NCBI GenBank assembly: GCA_936450465.1
Contig: OW388293.1
Span: 44,928,482-44,992,481, forward strand
Source of the DNA: Gibbula magus
Lineage: Eukaryota > Mollusca > Gastropoda > Trochida > Trochidae
Reading direction: 5' to 3'
Length of the DNA: 64,000 bases
Part shown: piece after piece, positions 37,690 to 48,539 of the stretch
Position numbering within the stretch: the stretch's first letter is position 1
Layout of the letters: every line of letters begins with the position of its first letter
Position numbers and translations under genes: made by a program
Notes under the pieces: generated by a model
The model's database searches: none
Told to the model about the DNA's origin: nothing
What the model saw: only the letters and a program-made list of their open reading frames with translations

Positions 37690-39156
37690 TGTTTCTTCTT
37701 TGGATATTTGTTTAATGTTTCCGGAGCAGAACTTCAAAACCCTTCATGACATATTCCTGAAACTTTGTATGTGTATTACCAATCTCTTTATGGGTTACTT
37801 TAACGCTATAGACTTAGCTTTTAATGATGTGTTTTTTAAAGTAGTTCAGTCAAATACATCTGCATAATTGCATTACCGAATCATTTCAGGTATTTTCCGG
37901 GGCCCGTCAGGGTTGTGTGTTATCACCTTCGTTGTTTTCTGTATACATTCATGACTTAGTCTCAGAAACTAATAGTCTTAGCTATGGGATCAATATTGAC
38001 GATACTATGCTAAGTCTTCTGTTATATGCAGATGATGTTATTATTTGTAAGTTTGGGGCTGTTGGAGGTTTAGACTATTCAGTTTTGAATACATTGTATG
38101 AGAATTTAGTGCGACCAATATTATCTTATGGATCTGCTATTTGGGGTAATCGTCAGTTTAGTTGTATTAATACTGTCCAAAATAGAGCATGCACATTCTA
38201 TTTGGGTGTAGGGTCTAAGACCGATAATTTGACTGTGAGGGGCGATATGGGTTGGACTGGACATCATCTTTAACTAAGAAAAGAATATAATTTTTTACGT
38301 TTTGACGCATAATTCAAGGTTTTAGTATTAATACTAGTATAAGTTATAAGTTATAAGTAAATTATTTAAGTGGGTTTTTTTTAGATTTCGAAAATCGTGG
38401 AATAACAATGTATTTTTTCTACTGTCTTCATTAAATTTGCCTATTCCAGATATTTCACGCATTTCGAATAATGACTTTCATGTTTCCAAACAATGGTTAA
38501 CTTCATTATATTATTATGATTGGTTGACAGATGTTTGGAATGATAAGGGTCTTATTGATGGTAACAAACTCCGTACATATCGAATATTCAAAACTGACCT
38601 CAACACAGAAAATTATGTATCATCTATTAAAACTAGGCAAATTCGAAGTGCATATAGTAAATTTCGTTATGATGTTTTACCTTTACATATAGAGGTTGGC
38701 AAATTTTTCAAACTGTTTACTCCTTTATCAGATAGAATTTGTAAATATTGTGATTCAAATACCGTTGAAGATGAAACTCATTTTTTGATTAACTGATTAA
38801 TGTTATTCTGATTTAAGATATGATTTATGGAAAGAAGTATGTGATGCATATCCCTCCTTTTGTCATCTTTCACCGGTAGAACAGTTGATCTTCTTAGTAA
38901 ATAGCAAGTTTGTTATGACCCTCTCTGCAGTACTTAATTCAATGTTTAGGCGTCGTAGAGAATGTATCCCACCATAAATTATTTTAGCCAGTTTGTTTTA
39001 TATTTTAACAACTATGTTTTAGTATTTCATGGTATCAAATGTGTCCATTTGTGTCTCATAGGCCCGTTCGCCGGATGTTGTTTTTTAAACATGTCTGTTG
39101 ATGATATGTAACATAATGTGATGTAAGATAACATGTGACACACAAATAAAGTATAT
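37690..39156 (+). mobile_element. 5'-truncated, internally deleted LINE (plus strand)
   Basis: In the RT part, GARQGCVLSPSLFSVYIHD and LLLYADDVII (about 37900..38060) are the fingers/palm motifs with the YADD active site. The text then jumps at once to LVRPILSYGSAIWG, which normally lies well over 100 residues later, so several hundred bases have been deleted. A C-terminal knuckle (CKYCDSNTVEDETHFLINC, reading through a one-base shift near 38795) and FRRRRECIPP-stop (38977) complete it. The 3' UTR ends in AATAAAG then a (TTC)n tail. Its RT differs from that of the 60-63 kb LINE (YADD versus FADD, different linkers), so it is another family. Confidence 0.85.
37917..38796 (+). pseudogene. Remnant reverse transcriptase reading frames of plus-strand LINE
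   Basis: Two open stretches (to 38275 and 38437..38796) are separated by a stop and an AT-rich insertion with TATAAGT repeats. The first holds the YADD box and the YGSAIWG block, the second the region KLRTYRIFKTD, SAYSKFRYDVLPLHIE and the Cys/His knuckle. It is not functional because of the internal deletion and frame breaks. Confidence 0.85.
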
Positions 39157-39220
39157 TTCTTCTTCTTCTTCTTCTTCTTCTTCTTCTTCTTCTTCTTCTT
39201 CTTCTTCTTCTTCTTCTTCT
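39157..39220 (+). repeat. (TTC)n tract, LINE tail
   Basis: About 21 perfect TTC units directly after the LINE 3' end (AATAAAGTATAT). The poly-Arg frame on the other strand is an artefact of the repeat. Confidence 0.95.
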
Positions 39221-39665
39221 ATATATCCCGTTCAAACACGTATACAAAGGAAAGGCTATTCCAAACGTTTTTCACTGTCGATCTGTTTGTACCTTTGATG
39301 CTGCATTTATAAAAATACGTTTATCAAAATTAAAGGCAGCGTTCGTAAAATAATTACTAGACGTCAAAGGGTAAATTCATTAAAATCGCTGTTCATTCCC
39401 TTTTAGCCAAGCATTGTCACAGTAAACGAAAATAAACTTTTATGACGCATTTGAAACCTTCTACGATGCCGATTTATAACACTACCCATTTTCAGAGAGC
39501 CTCTTATCTTACCTGTAAGTGTTTATTTTAATAATCATGCCTATCCCTGGGAGTAAGTACTGAAGACAAACAAGCATCAATATACGGTTTTATTTCTTTA
39601 AATGATGTTAAACAATTAGTTTGAAGTTGTTATTTTGGGTGATTTTTGATGGGTTTATTTTGAGT

Positions 39666-39832
39666 TAGTCTAACACTAAGACTCTCAGAAGGTATTTATT
39701 TTAAAAATATAACCATGTTATTAATTATTGTAAAGGAACTTCTGTTTTATGAAAATCCCCATTCTCAATGGCTCTATTTAATGTTAACTAAAATAGTGAT
39801 ATTTTAGGAATAGAATCTAAGTGTAAGACTTA
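39666..39832 (+). repeat. MITE-like element, copy 2 (TAGTCTWACACT termini)
   Basis: It starts TAGTCTAACACTAAGACTCT and ends AGAATCTAAGTGTAAGACTTA. It shares the terminal sequence and the internal GTATTTATT with the 11.3-kb copy. Confidence 0.75.
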
Positions 39833-41740
39833 AAGGCTGCTACAGCTTCAACCGAAATGTTGATGATGACGTCAGAGGGATAGAAGCGGCCGTATAATAT
39901 CCCATACTGTTTGTTGTCTCCGAATACCACACTCGTGTCTAAATTACAATCAATTATATTTCAAATTTCTTTATAGTGAAGGATTAGACAAAACTAAAAT
40001 TGTAAAATGATAATATATTGATTATCTCAGAGGATGATTTCATGAACGTAAAGAAATACCTTGTTGCCGCGTCTAGGTATTATCAATTGATTTGTTTGAA
40101 ACGCGAGATTACTTCATGAAAATTTACCCATTGCAAAAATAATAACATGACGTCGCGTTTTTAGTGTCTGGGTCACATCGTTTTTATTCTGAGACAATAC
40201 GTTTGCAGAAATAATGACAAAGTAATCGAACTGTTTTAGTTCCTATGAAAACTCTTTAGCATTTTTTAATAATAGAATTAATAATAAATGATTTATCCTG
40301 CATAGCTCGTTTTCTAAGAGGTCTTATTTTAGAAACCAAACCACATCATACCCATCGGAACTATTGAAATAATTAATATTTAAAGAATGACGTCAACATT
40401 AATAGAGTCGCTCGTAAAATCACCACGTGAACAGCATTGACCGGTGAGGTTGTTTTCGAAGACAAAATGAAAAAGTTCATTTTCTTTCTGTTACATTTAA
40501 TTACTTAAATTAACCACATAACATAATAAATACTATTATCATAAATCCTCCTTTTTCTATTTTTTTTATTTTCTAAGAATTAGTTAAATAATTTCGGAGT
40601 CTGCTCGTAAACTTAAAACAGACATTTAAAGAGCTATCAAGGATGTTGATGAACATATAGGAAAATTGCCAAAAATCTATACCCTGAAATATATACACTA
40701 AATTTTTCCCAATTTTGTTCGATCCCAAATAAGCCGAGAAATTGCACACACTAGTAAAGGTGTTTTCGAGTCTAAATATAGCTCCAGTCTATTATTTTCA
40801 AACGCAAAGCATTGTGGTTTACCTCACACACTGTATACAAAGACACGGAAGAATAACAAAGTGTATGATCAATGAAAGAAATTGAAATATATCATTTTGG
40901 CGGTTATTTATTAACCATTTCATTTAACTATGTATTTGCTACAGAAATTGGAATATTTGTTTACCCAACTAGGTATTTTGCTTGAATTTCATAATTAATT
41001 AGAGTAAAACAATGTCATAATTGGTGGTCTTATCTCAATAAAAAGTACATTAAACAGGCAATAATTTCTATATTCTCAGGACATTTAGAAACATTGTTTA
41101 TAATGCAATCGTCACATTCAGTAATGTATGACATGGGTTACTTGCAAGAGAAGCACGTGCAGCACGTGCAGCACATGGGTTGTTATGGAGACTTGCGCTA
41201 GAGACGAGCCTTCACGCTTCGGAAGCGCTTGCTTGTTGTGAAGTACGTTTTACACAATAAAGGGGATTCTGTTTATATGACGTCAGATACCCTTAGCGCG
41301 CTACTTGAAGGGGTACTTCTCTTTGAAACCAAATTTCATTACATTGTCGTGATATGAAAATTATTTAACACATGTCATGTAGTAGATAAAAGATTTCTCT
41401 GGCGATTGACGTTATGAGTTTATTTTCCAAAAATGTGTTTTTATTTGAACGTTAACATCCTTGATGGCTCTTTAACAATCTGGACATAATGAATCACTTA
41501 GCTAAATGACTTGTGAGAGGAATCGCTTGTAAGGTTGAGACAGTTGTTCCAAACGCCTAATAATCTTGGGGTATATAATTACTGATTTCAACCGTTTTCC
41601 CAGACTGGAGGAGAGACATTCTAGAAGCAGGTATAAAGTATAGAAAAGACAAAGATGTATATGGCATGATCCCGGACAACGGTATAGCAATCTTATTAAA
41701 ATCATATCTTTGATTCGTTCCCGAGGTTAAACTTTAAAAA
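39833..41740. other. No recognised feature
   Basis: AT-rich; the trinucleotide-like AGCACGTGCAGCACGTGCAG at about 41151 is a three-unit repeat of an E-box-like CACGTG. No coding frame. Confidence 0.55.
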
Positions 41741-41900
41741 TTTGGGTTGTCACTCATCCAAGATCTGACGGAATCCTGTAGAGCTACGTGTCCGCTTTCA
41801 GAAATTTGAAAGCATGCATTTTCAACGGGAAAGTAACAACTTCCGGCGAACACGAAGCTCTACGGGATTCCGTCAGATCTTGGATGAGTGACAACCCAAA
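41741..41900 (+). repeat. Foldback element with about 45-bp arms
   Basis: TTTGGGTTGTCACTCATCCA and onward to GGAATCC is perfectly inverted at 41865..41900 (36 bp), and the symmetry continues to TGTAGAGCT with one mismatch. The loop carries TTCCGGCGAACACG. The near-perfect arms imply a recent insertion or gene conversion. Confidence 0.85.
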
Positions 41901-42271
41901 TAGGTCTGGCCTTACGAACGGATCAAAGATATTATTTTAATGAGATTGACGGTATAGGATCTAAACTGAAAAGTAGCCGTTCTTCAATAAAGAAGTTGAT
42001 CATCCATAAAATCCACGTTTTCCACATACTACATTTCTGTACTGTGGCGTTTTTGAGATTCCGAAAAATGAATATTTGGTCTTAAGCTTATGACAGACAG
42101 ACATAGTCTTTGTTTTATATATTGCGTCAAATACTGCGGAGAGTGTTGGACATTATCAAGTACCATATATAACGAGTCTCATAACTGGGAGTCAGTGAGT
42201 TCTTGTATTTTTTCCGAACATTTTTGCTGCTTCATGTCCACCGCCATTGGATTTTCCCATTTGTACAATGC

Positions 42272-42691
42272 TAATAAATGTATATAGATACTCTTACCCG
42301 AGTGCCTTCTGGTATATCAATACGAATTGATAAAGGTTACAACTATCCGAGGCTTGCTGAGGATATTTTACTTTTATCAACGAGTGTTAATATATTTTAT
42401 ATATGACGACACGATGGTGAAATTATATTTATCATCCGAAATCATTCTTCATTACTTTTAATGAAAAATATACATTTCTGAACACAGCAGTGCAATTTAA
42501 ATTCCATTCGGATGACGTCATCATGTTTTTGGCGCCACTGTGCGTCATTACGTGATGATGTGAAAAGCATAAAGATGTTAATTGGTTGATGGAGACATGG
42601 CATTTATCAAATCTACTGTCAAAAGGATATCTTCTAGGATATTCAACAGGAGCAATATCTCCTGTGGTAAAACATTTTGGATGATAAATTA
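42272..42691 (+). repeat. Palindromic MITE-like element, copy 3 (diverged)
   Basis: Recognisably the same layout as the 46-kb copies: a palindrome around CTATCCGAGGCTTGCTGAGG, TTTATCAACGAGTGTTAA, ATCATCCGAAATCATTC, GGATGACGTCATCATG, a decayed GATATCTTCTAGGATATT and a terminal TTTTGGATGATAAAT. It is more diverged than copies 1 and 2 are from each other, so the tandem pair is the younger event. Confidence 0.75.
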
Positions 42692-44018
42692 TTGTCTTTT
42701 TTGTGTGCGCTAGAGGGTTTTTGCTGATCTTCATTCACAAACGATATTTCAAAAGTTTAATTACATTCTTTGTGTCGTAATTCGAAATAAACTTGATCGT
42801 TTAATTTTCAAACAGATTTTAAGAGAGCATTAGCTTATGAAGCGCTACTAAAATCCCTTTTATTTGATACCAAGTCCTACGAATGCCAATGATGAAGACT
42901 GGAGCGAGTTATCACTTGACTGGGAAGTTGTACGAATGTCAACATTGAAAATACTGAAGAGAAACAGATATTTGATAATCATATTTGTAGTAAACCAGAA
43001 AGAACAAGAAAATACATTGTTTACAAGAAAAATATTTTATTACATTATTTTCAGAAATCACATATAAAATACAAGGACAAAATAAATTAATTATTTTATG
43101 GTTTCTTATCAGAATCTCTTTTTTAAGTAGATAAGAACTTGTCATAGGTTCGCATTGATTGTTAAATGTTACATGATCAATCGATGTCTCTTGACATGTT
43201 TTGAAATTTTTAAAATTTCATTTTCACTTTTCAATTAAGAAGCACCTACGTTATATATAATTACTAAATATTAATATATATATTGATTTTGTAAAAAAGA
43301 TCATCGGGCTGATTAATCCATGGTGATTTACTGAAGGCAATAACGAAACATGATTTAATTTGTTTAACCACAATAAAAGCATCTTCACATCCAAATGACT
43401 TACAGCATTAAAGGAGCCATAGCACGCTTTCTAATGAAAATAATCATTAAACGTTTAAGAAAATACGTGTCGGTGAATGTTGGTGTAAATGTGTAATGAA
43501 CGCCAATTCGATGATGTATAGATTCTCTGGACAGGTCTTTGAAGGACATTTAGAAGTGATTTTCTGGATAACAACCTCTTTTAAGTGAACATACATGCCG
43601 TGTCGGAGTATACACGTGTATATACTCACTTCTTCATCAGAAAGAATTCAGGAGTTATCCAGAAAATCTTCCCATTCTCCTGTTCTCTGGACAATAAATA
43701 ATGTCTAAAATCATCCTGAGATATATGAATTCGAAGCCAAAATATGTGTGATTAAGACAAACCTTATTTTGTATACGATAATATATACTCATTTCATAAT
43801 GTTCGGTCTAATAATATGTATATGTGTCATAAGTGACTAGAAAAAAATATTCCCAAGTTTGTTTTCTTTCCTTATAAATTTATCCCACGAAAATTCAAGG
43901 CAGGCAATTATTCAAGGATTTACGGTAATAGAAGTAATAGAAGTTGTGACGCTCATGTCATGAAGTTGATGCAAGACTGTGGTATAATCTTTTCTCCGCC
44001 CCTGTTCCTCTGTGTTCT
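42692..44018. other. Region 3' of gene B
   Basis: Holds the gene B 3' UTR of unknown length. At 43405 there is an isolated GCATTAAAGGAGCCATAGCA terminus similar to MITE R3. Otherwise AT-rich and featureless. Confidence 0.5.
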
Positions 44019-44104
44019 CTACTTGCACAGGAAGATGCTAGCAAAGATAGTGAACAGAGACGCGAGGAGGACTTGAACAGATCCAGATACACTCGAACTG
44101 CCAC
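44019..44104 (-). CDS. Gene B exon 4: cysteine 6 and hydrophobic GPI-type tail
   Basis: Terminal coding exon, 86 nt, after a TTTCCAG acceptor and ending in TAG at 44019. It gives Cys87, then a small-residue stretch (GSSSVSGS; plausible GPI attachment region), then about 16 hydrophobic residues (VLLASLFTIFASIFL) and a terminal CK. This layout is typical of a GPI-anchor signal; a single membrane span with almost no cytoplasmic tail is the alternative. The mature product would be a small (about 70-residue) surface protein with six cysteines spaced 6, 19, 8, 8 and 16 residues apart. I do not recognise the family; the spacing is not that of Ly6 or EGF. No AATAAA is obvious just downstream. Confidence 0.83.
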
Positions 44105-46144
44105 CTGGAAATTAAAAAAATAAAAAATAAATCCATGATTTATATCTAAACTCCTCATGGGTTATATGGGTGTACCACAATAGATAGACATAATTAATAT
44201 GATAAATAGAACAACAGATATCTCCTTTATCCAGTTAAGATGCATGTATTTGTAACTTTTATGACATAAATCTTACATAGTTTTTAGGGATGATCACTCA
44301 GCTAGATTGGTACTACTGGTTGGGAAAGACATGTTCATCATTCAAGCAACCATACTGGTCAGTTGGTATTATCTAGCATTGCAACACTTCACGTAACGCA
44401 GTACATGTCATTTAGATAGTGAACAAATGTAAGATTATTAGTTGCCCTCAGTTGGTATCGTAGCATAGGCAGTATAATAGCTTATATTACTATGATAACC
44501 AAAATAATTATATCCTCTATCTTGTCTTGTATGTTAGATCATCAGTAATGATTGATAGCTCAATCAATAATCAATAAGACAGCTATATCAGTGACGTTTC
44601 AGTTGAATTTCAGTTAATTATATTTGAGTGTTATGAATACAGTATGTACATGGCACTAAATTCATGCACATTAATTAAGCGAAAGCTGATACATTTTAAA
44701 ATAAATCTGTCCCTTTGAAATATGTTGATAGTTGAATGGTGTAAAGATTTCAAATGGAGTTAACAAGTTTCCAGTTTTGGAGGTAAGCACATCCCGCGAA
44801 CACAACAGAAATTGTTTGCATGAAATTCATGGAATGCACATATACCTGGACAAGCTTTCAGTCGGATGTGACAACAGGTGTAACATGATAAGAATTCTTG
44901 ATAATGTTTACCACAATTTAACAGTAAGACACGGCGGTGTCATTCAGATGAGGAAATCATTGACATGCACAATGCAGGAATGTCCGCCAGAGCAATTGGT
45001 CGTCAGTTGAACATGTCTTGCTCTATCATTAGCAGACTTGTGAGCAAATCTATTGTCACCAACCCTTTGGATGACTACCAGATTAAAAGATAATGTACCC
45101 TGACACGGCTTGTGAGACGTCAACCCTTTCGTTTAACGTCAACCCTTTGGTTGCAACCGATTGAAGTCAACCGGAATTAGAATACGACGGGTTATTCAGC
45201 ATCCACTACTAGCTTATTTCCATAAACAGCACGTTTTGATTGTTGTCTAGCTGTACGTGACATTTGACGTAATGGAGAAAGATGCATTGGTCGGACGAGA
45301 GCCGCTTCCTTTTACATGCAACAGAAAGCCGTCAACATGTTTGGAGGACAAAAGATACTGCATATGTGCCACGAAACATCAAACTTTGAGTACCGTTTCG
45401 AGGGTGGTCAGTTACAGTCTGTGGATGTATTTACCATGATTATGAGCTGGATCTTATCATGGTTCGGAGAAATTTTAATGGCAAGCGATACACCCGGAAG
45501 ATCATTGTTCCCGTTCAAGAACCTCATTTAACAATCATGTTTTTAACAACCATGCAGTCCGGTATTCATAAATGACAATGCTTGGTCTCATTGGTTCCGT
45601 GCTGTGAAGGCGTGCATGTATGTTCAGAACGGCGTCGACAGCCGACTCTCCCGGCCTACTATGAGTCATGATTTGAATCCATTTGGACATGTATGAGACA
45701 TCTTTGGACGTTGAAAGAAAAAAATGGAACCACATCCAAAGAATATTGCTGATTTGGAGGCTGCATTGAATCGTGAGTGGCAGCAGCTGTTTTTGAAACA
45801 AATTCGTAGACTCACTGTAGCCATAAGGAGACTGGTCGATGCCGTCATCCGGGCTCGCTTCTAACACTTTGATGGTGTTTTGTCTTCTTGAGCCTCAATG
45901 AACAATTTCAAACAGAAATGAAGTTATATGGAACTTGCACCAGCAAATGTATATGGAAAAACAAGTTTGATTCAATTTCCTATTATGAAGGACATGTATA
46001 AAACGGAATAAAACATTCACGAAGAGCGGTCACAGACGAATGTTGACTTGTTGTGGTGGCTGTTTTGAGCCAAAATTAAGTGCAGTTGATAAATGTCTGG
46101 TGTCGCTTAATTAATGTCCATGTGTATATAATTGTGAAACTTAC
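44105..46144 (-). other. Gene B intron 3, containing a Tc1 remnant
   Basis: A 2040-nt intron with GTAAGT and TTTCCAG ends. About half is a decayed plus-strand (antisense to the gene) Tc1-like transposase; the rest is AT-rich sequence with no recognised feature. Confidence 0.75.
44920..45864 (+). pseudogene. Tc1/mariner-type transposase remnant
   Basis: The N-terminal helix-turn-helix is readable at 44959..45051 (MHNAGMSARAIGRQLNMS, then SIISRLVSK), matching the paired-like DNA-binding domain of Tc1 transposases. The C-terminal part at 45661..45864 reads DLNPFGHV-stop-DIFGR, corresponding to the DLNPIEHLWD catalytic-domain block, followed by DLEAALNREWQQL and RRLVDAVIRARF to a stop. Two in-frame TGA codons and several frameshifts in the middle make it dead. 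It is inserted in gene B intron 3 in the opposite orientation. The terminal inverted repeats were not identified. Confidence 0.85.
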
Positions 46145-46245
46145 AGGTGAGACCAATCAGCTGTACTTCAACCCTGTTACTCTCTTTATCAGCACATCCT
46201 TCTGTTGTCGGACCGTCCATACACTGATCGTACTTGCTCTTACCA
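46145..46245 (-). CDS. Gene B exon 3: cysteines 4-5
   Basis: This 101-nt exon lies between a CCACAG acceptor and a GTAAGT donor. It encodes residues 53-86 and contains Cys61 and Cys70 eight residues apart, in a hydrophilic, acidic context (for example CMDGPTTEGC). It ends in phase 1; the remaining T joins GT of exon 4 to make Cys87. The matching exon of gene A is 113 nt with the same phases. The two adjacent introns contain palindromic MITE-like repeats (46352..46908) and a Tc1 remnant. Confidence 0.85.
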
Positions 46246-46351
46246 CTGTGGACATTCAGAAAGACGTATTTCATTAGCTACAAACAAGAACAAATCCACA
46301 CAAAAATCATTTCTATGTCCATACGTCATATTCCAGTATTAAGCTTCGAAA

Positions 46352-46758
46352 ATAAATAGAGAATCTCACCCAAGTGTCTTCTGATATCAAATATATCAAC
46401 ACGAGTTGATAAAAGTTACAAATATCCGAGGCTTGCCGAGGATATTTTTAGTTTTATCAACGAGTGTTGATATATTTGATATCAGAAGACACGAGGGTGA
46501 GATTCTATTTATCATCCAAAATCATTCTTATTACGTTTCAGTGAAAATCATCTCTAAACACAACTCTGCCATTTGACTTCCAGTGCGGTGAGGTCATAGC
46601 ATTGTGACGTCATCATGTTTATGACGTCATAGGATTGTGATGTCATGTAGTTGACGGTGACAGGGCATTGTGCAAAATCTACTGCCAAAACGATATCTCC
46701 TAGGAGATATCGCTTGATCTCACACAAGCGATATCTCCTGTGGAACACAGTTTTGGAT
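46352..46758 (+). repeat. Palindromic MITE-like element, copy 1
   Basis: A large imperfect palindrome (46352..46513) with arms running from GAGAATCTCACC through AAGTGTCTTCTGATATCAAA to a central ACAAATATCCGAGG, then about 250 nt with repeated TGACGTCA-like sites (GACGTCATCATG, ATGACGTCAT) and the 20-bp perfect palindrome GATATCTCCTAGGAGATATC (46689..46708). The unit ends in GGATGATAAATAGAGAATCTC, where copy 2 begins, so copies 1 and 2 are in direct tandem within gene B intron 2. Confidence 0.85.
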
Positions 46759-47050
46759 GATAAATAGAGAATCTCACCCAAGTGTCTTCTGATATCAAAT
46801 ATATCAACACGAGTTGATAAAAGTTACAAATATCCGAGGCTTTTACTTTTATCAACGAGTGTTGATAGATTTGATATCAGAAGACACGAGGGTGAGATTC
46901 TATTTATCATCCAAAATCATTCTTATTAGGTTTAAATGAAAATAGTGTACATCTCTGAGCACATCTCTGCCATTTGACTTCCAGTGGGGTGACGTCATAG
47001 CATTGTGACGTCATCATGTTTATGACGTCATAGCATTGTGACGTCATTAT
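46759..47050 (+). repeat. Palindromic MITE-like element, copy 2 (partial)
   Basis: It repeats the palindrome of copy 1 (46759..46908) almost base for base, with a small deletion at the centre, then the CTGCCATTTGACTTCCAGTG segment and the TGACGTCAT cluster. It breaks off near 47050, lacking the GATATCTCC part. Confidence 0.85.
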
Positions 47051-47177
47051 ATTTAATTAAAGTTTATAATTTATGCATCAGTTCTTGTCTTATTATTCTT
47101 CTTTTTACACTTCTGTCTTGTCAAGAACTTGTCATCTTTTTTTCTATATATTTCATTCTATAATAATTTTCTGGTAC

Positions 47178-47301
47178 CTGCAATACTCTTCGTTGGTGTG
47201 TTTTCTGTTATAGTCGTATATCGTGCTCAAATGAGTCTGGCACTGTTTGTAGGCGCTCTGACATTCCTGGGCGGTTTTTGCTTGCGTGAAACATAGGACC
47301 A
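47178..47301 (-). CDS. Gene B exon 2: signal peptide end and cysteines 1-3
   Basis: This 124-nt exon has a clean acceptor (TTCTTCCAG) and donor (GTACCAG). It encodes residues 12-52: the end of the leader (likely cleavage after FTQA, about residue 19), then Cys25, Cys32 and Cys52. It ends in phase 2, and the split AG/T codon gives Ser53. Gene A exon 2 has exactly the same length, phases and third-cysteine position, which is strong evidence that both are real exons of one duplicated family. The intron upstream carries a degenerate minisatellite close to the acceptor. Confidence 0.85.
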
Positions 47302-47322
47302 CTGGAAGAAACAATATATATT

Positions 47323-47640
47323 TCCAACTAGAACAATTCCATGAAGGGCAATTTCAAACTTTTGAGATTTTCAAACCAGGACAATTCTCAAGTCGGAAAT
47401 TTACAAAGTTTGAGAATTAACATATATATTAATTTTAAACTAGGAAACTTCTTAACTAGGACACTTTCGAACTAAGACAATTTCAAAAGGAACATTTTCG
47501 GACTAGAAAAGTTTCTAAATAGGACATTTTTCATGTCGGAACTAGATTTCGAACAAGGATAATTTCGAACTAGGACAATTCTTATGAATGACTCTTTCCA
47601 ACAAAGAGAGTTTTCAAATAGGGCTATTCTAGAGGTATCG
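47323..47640 (+). repeat. Degenerate 15-17 bp minisatellite (TTTCGAACTAGGACAA type)
   Basis: AACTAGGACAATTT-like units recur about 15-20 times with heavy divergence (AACTAGAACAATT, AACCAGGACAATTC, AACTAAGACAATTTC, AACAAGGATAATTTC). It starts about 20 nt from the gene B exon 2 acceptor. Confidence 0.75.
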
Positions 47641-48539
47641 TCCTATATAAACAACTTTCAGTGGCAAAGGAAACGGTACTAAACAAATTGAAAGATATGT
47701 TCATCTACAAGGGATAGAAACGACCGACATCGTAATGTTTCCTCGAAGCAAACTATTTATTTTTTTATTTTTGAAACATGATGTTTCCATGTTTCTGAAA
47801 GCCCACTTTAAAAAAAAAAGGATATGTTCAATCTCCAAGGCGATAAAGAGTAAAAAATAGTTTTTGCTTGTTTTAAAACGTCCAGCAGTGATGATGCGTC
47901 AAAGAATTAGAGTCCAAAGAGGTAAATAAGTTCCCCAAAATCTTTTAATTATCAAATTTCTACATTTCATTAGTTTTAACATAATTGTCAGACATTATAT
48001 CAAAATGTTGAAAGGGTAATTCATGTGTGCTTGAACAGACATAAAAATACAAGTATCATACCCTGATGAATGACATTGTTAGTATTTCGGTACAAAACAT
48101 ATTATTATCAAAGACATATAAAATCGACAAAAAAACATGTACTGCTTCACCAACAGACTTCAACATTTGGTTTTCTTAAGTGATTTCATCTTTCGAAAAT
48201 AGATCTGCTTGAACATACATGAACATTTTGTGTCGATGAAACTCACATAATTTCACTTATACTTAGAATAACAAGTGAAAGGAAAGCAGTTTTCAAAATA
48301 TTTGTTTCCAAATAAATGCGACTCACTTTCCTTATTGATAACAGACTGGGACTACTGTCTACTTGATGAAATTGTCAACAAGTGGGTGACCTACATTGTA
48401 CTGCCTTTGTAGCCTCAAATGCAAACAATGTGTTTTTCATAGTTTCAATGAGGAATACTATTGCTGTTGGTGATATATCGGTCAGCAATACAGAAAGAAA
48501 CTGTCTTTAAAGGATACATTACACCCGTATACCCATAAG

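Noticed and set aside
39056..39247. Poly-Arg frame
   Set aside because: Antisense reading of the (TTC)n tail of the LINE.
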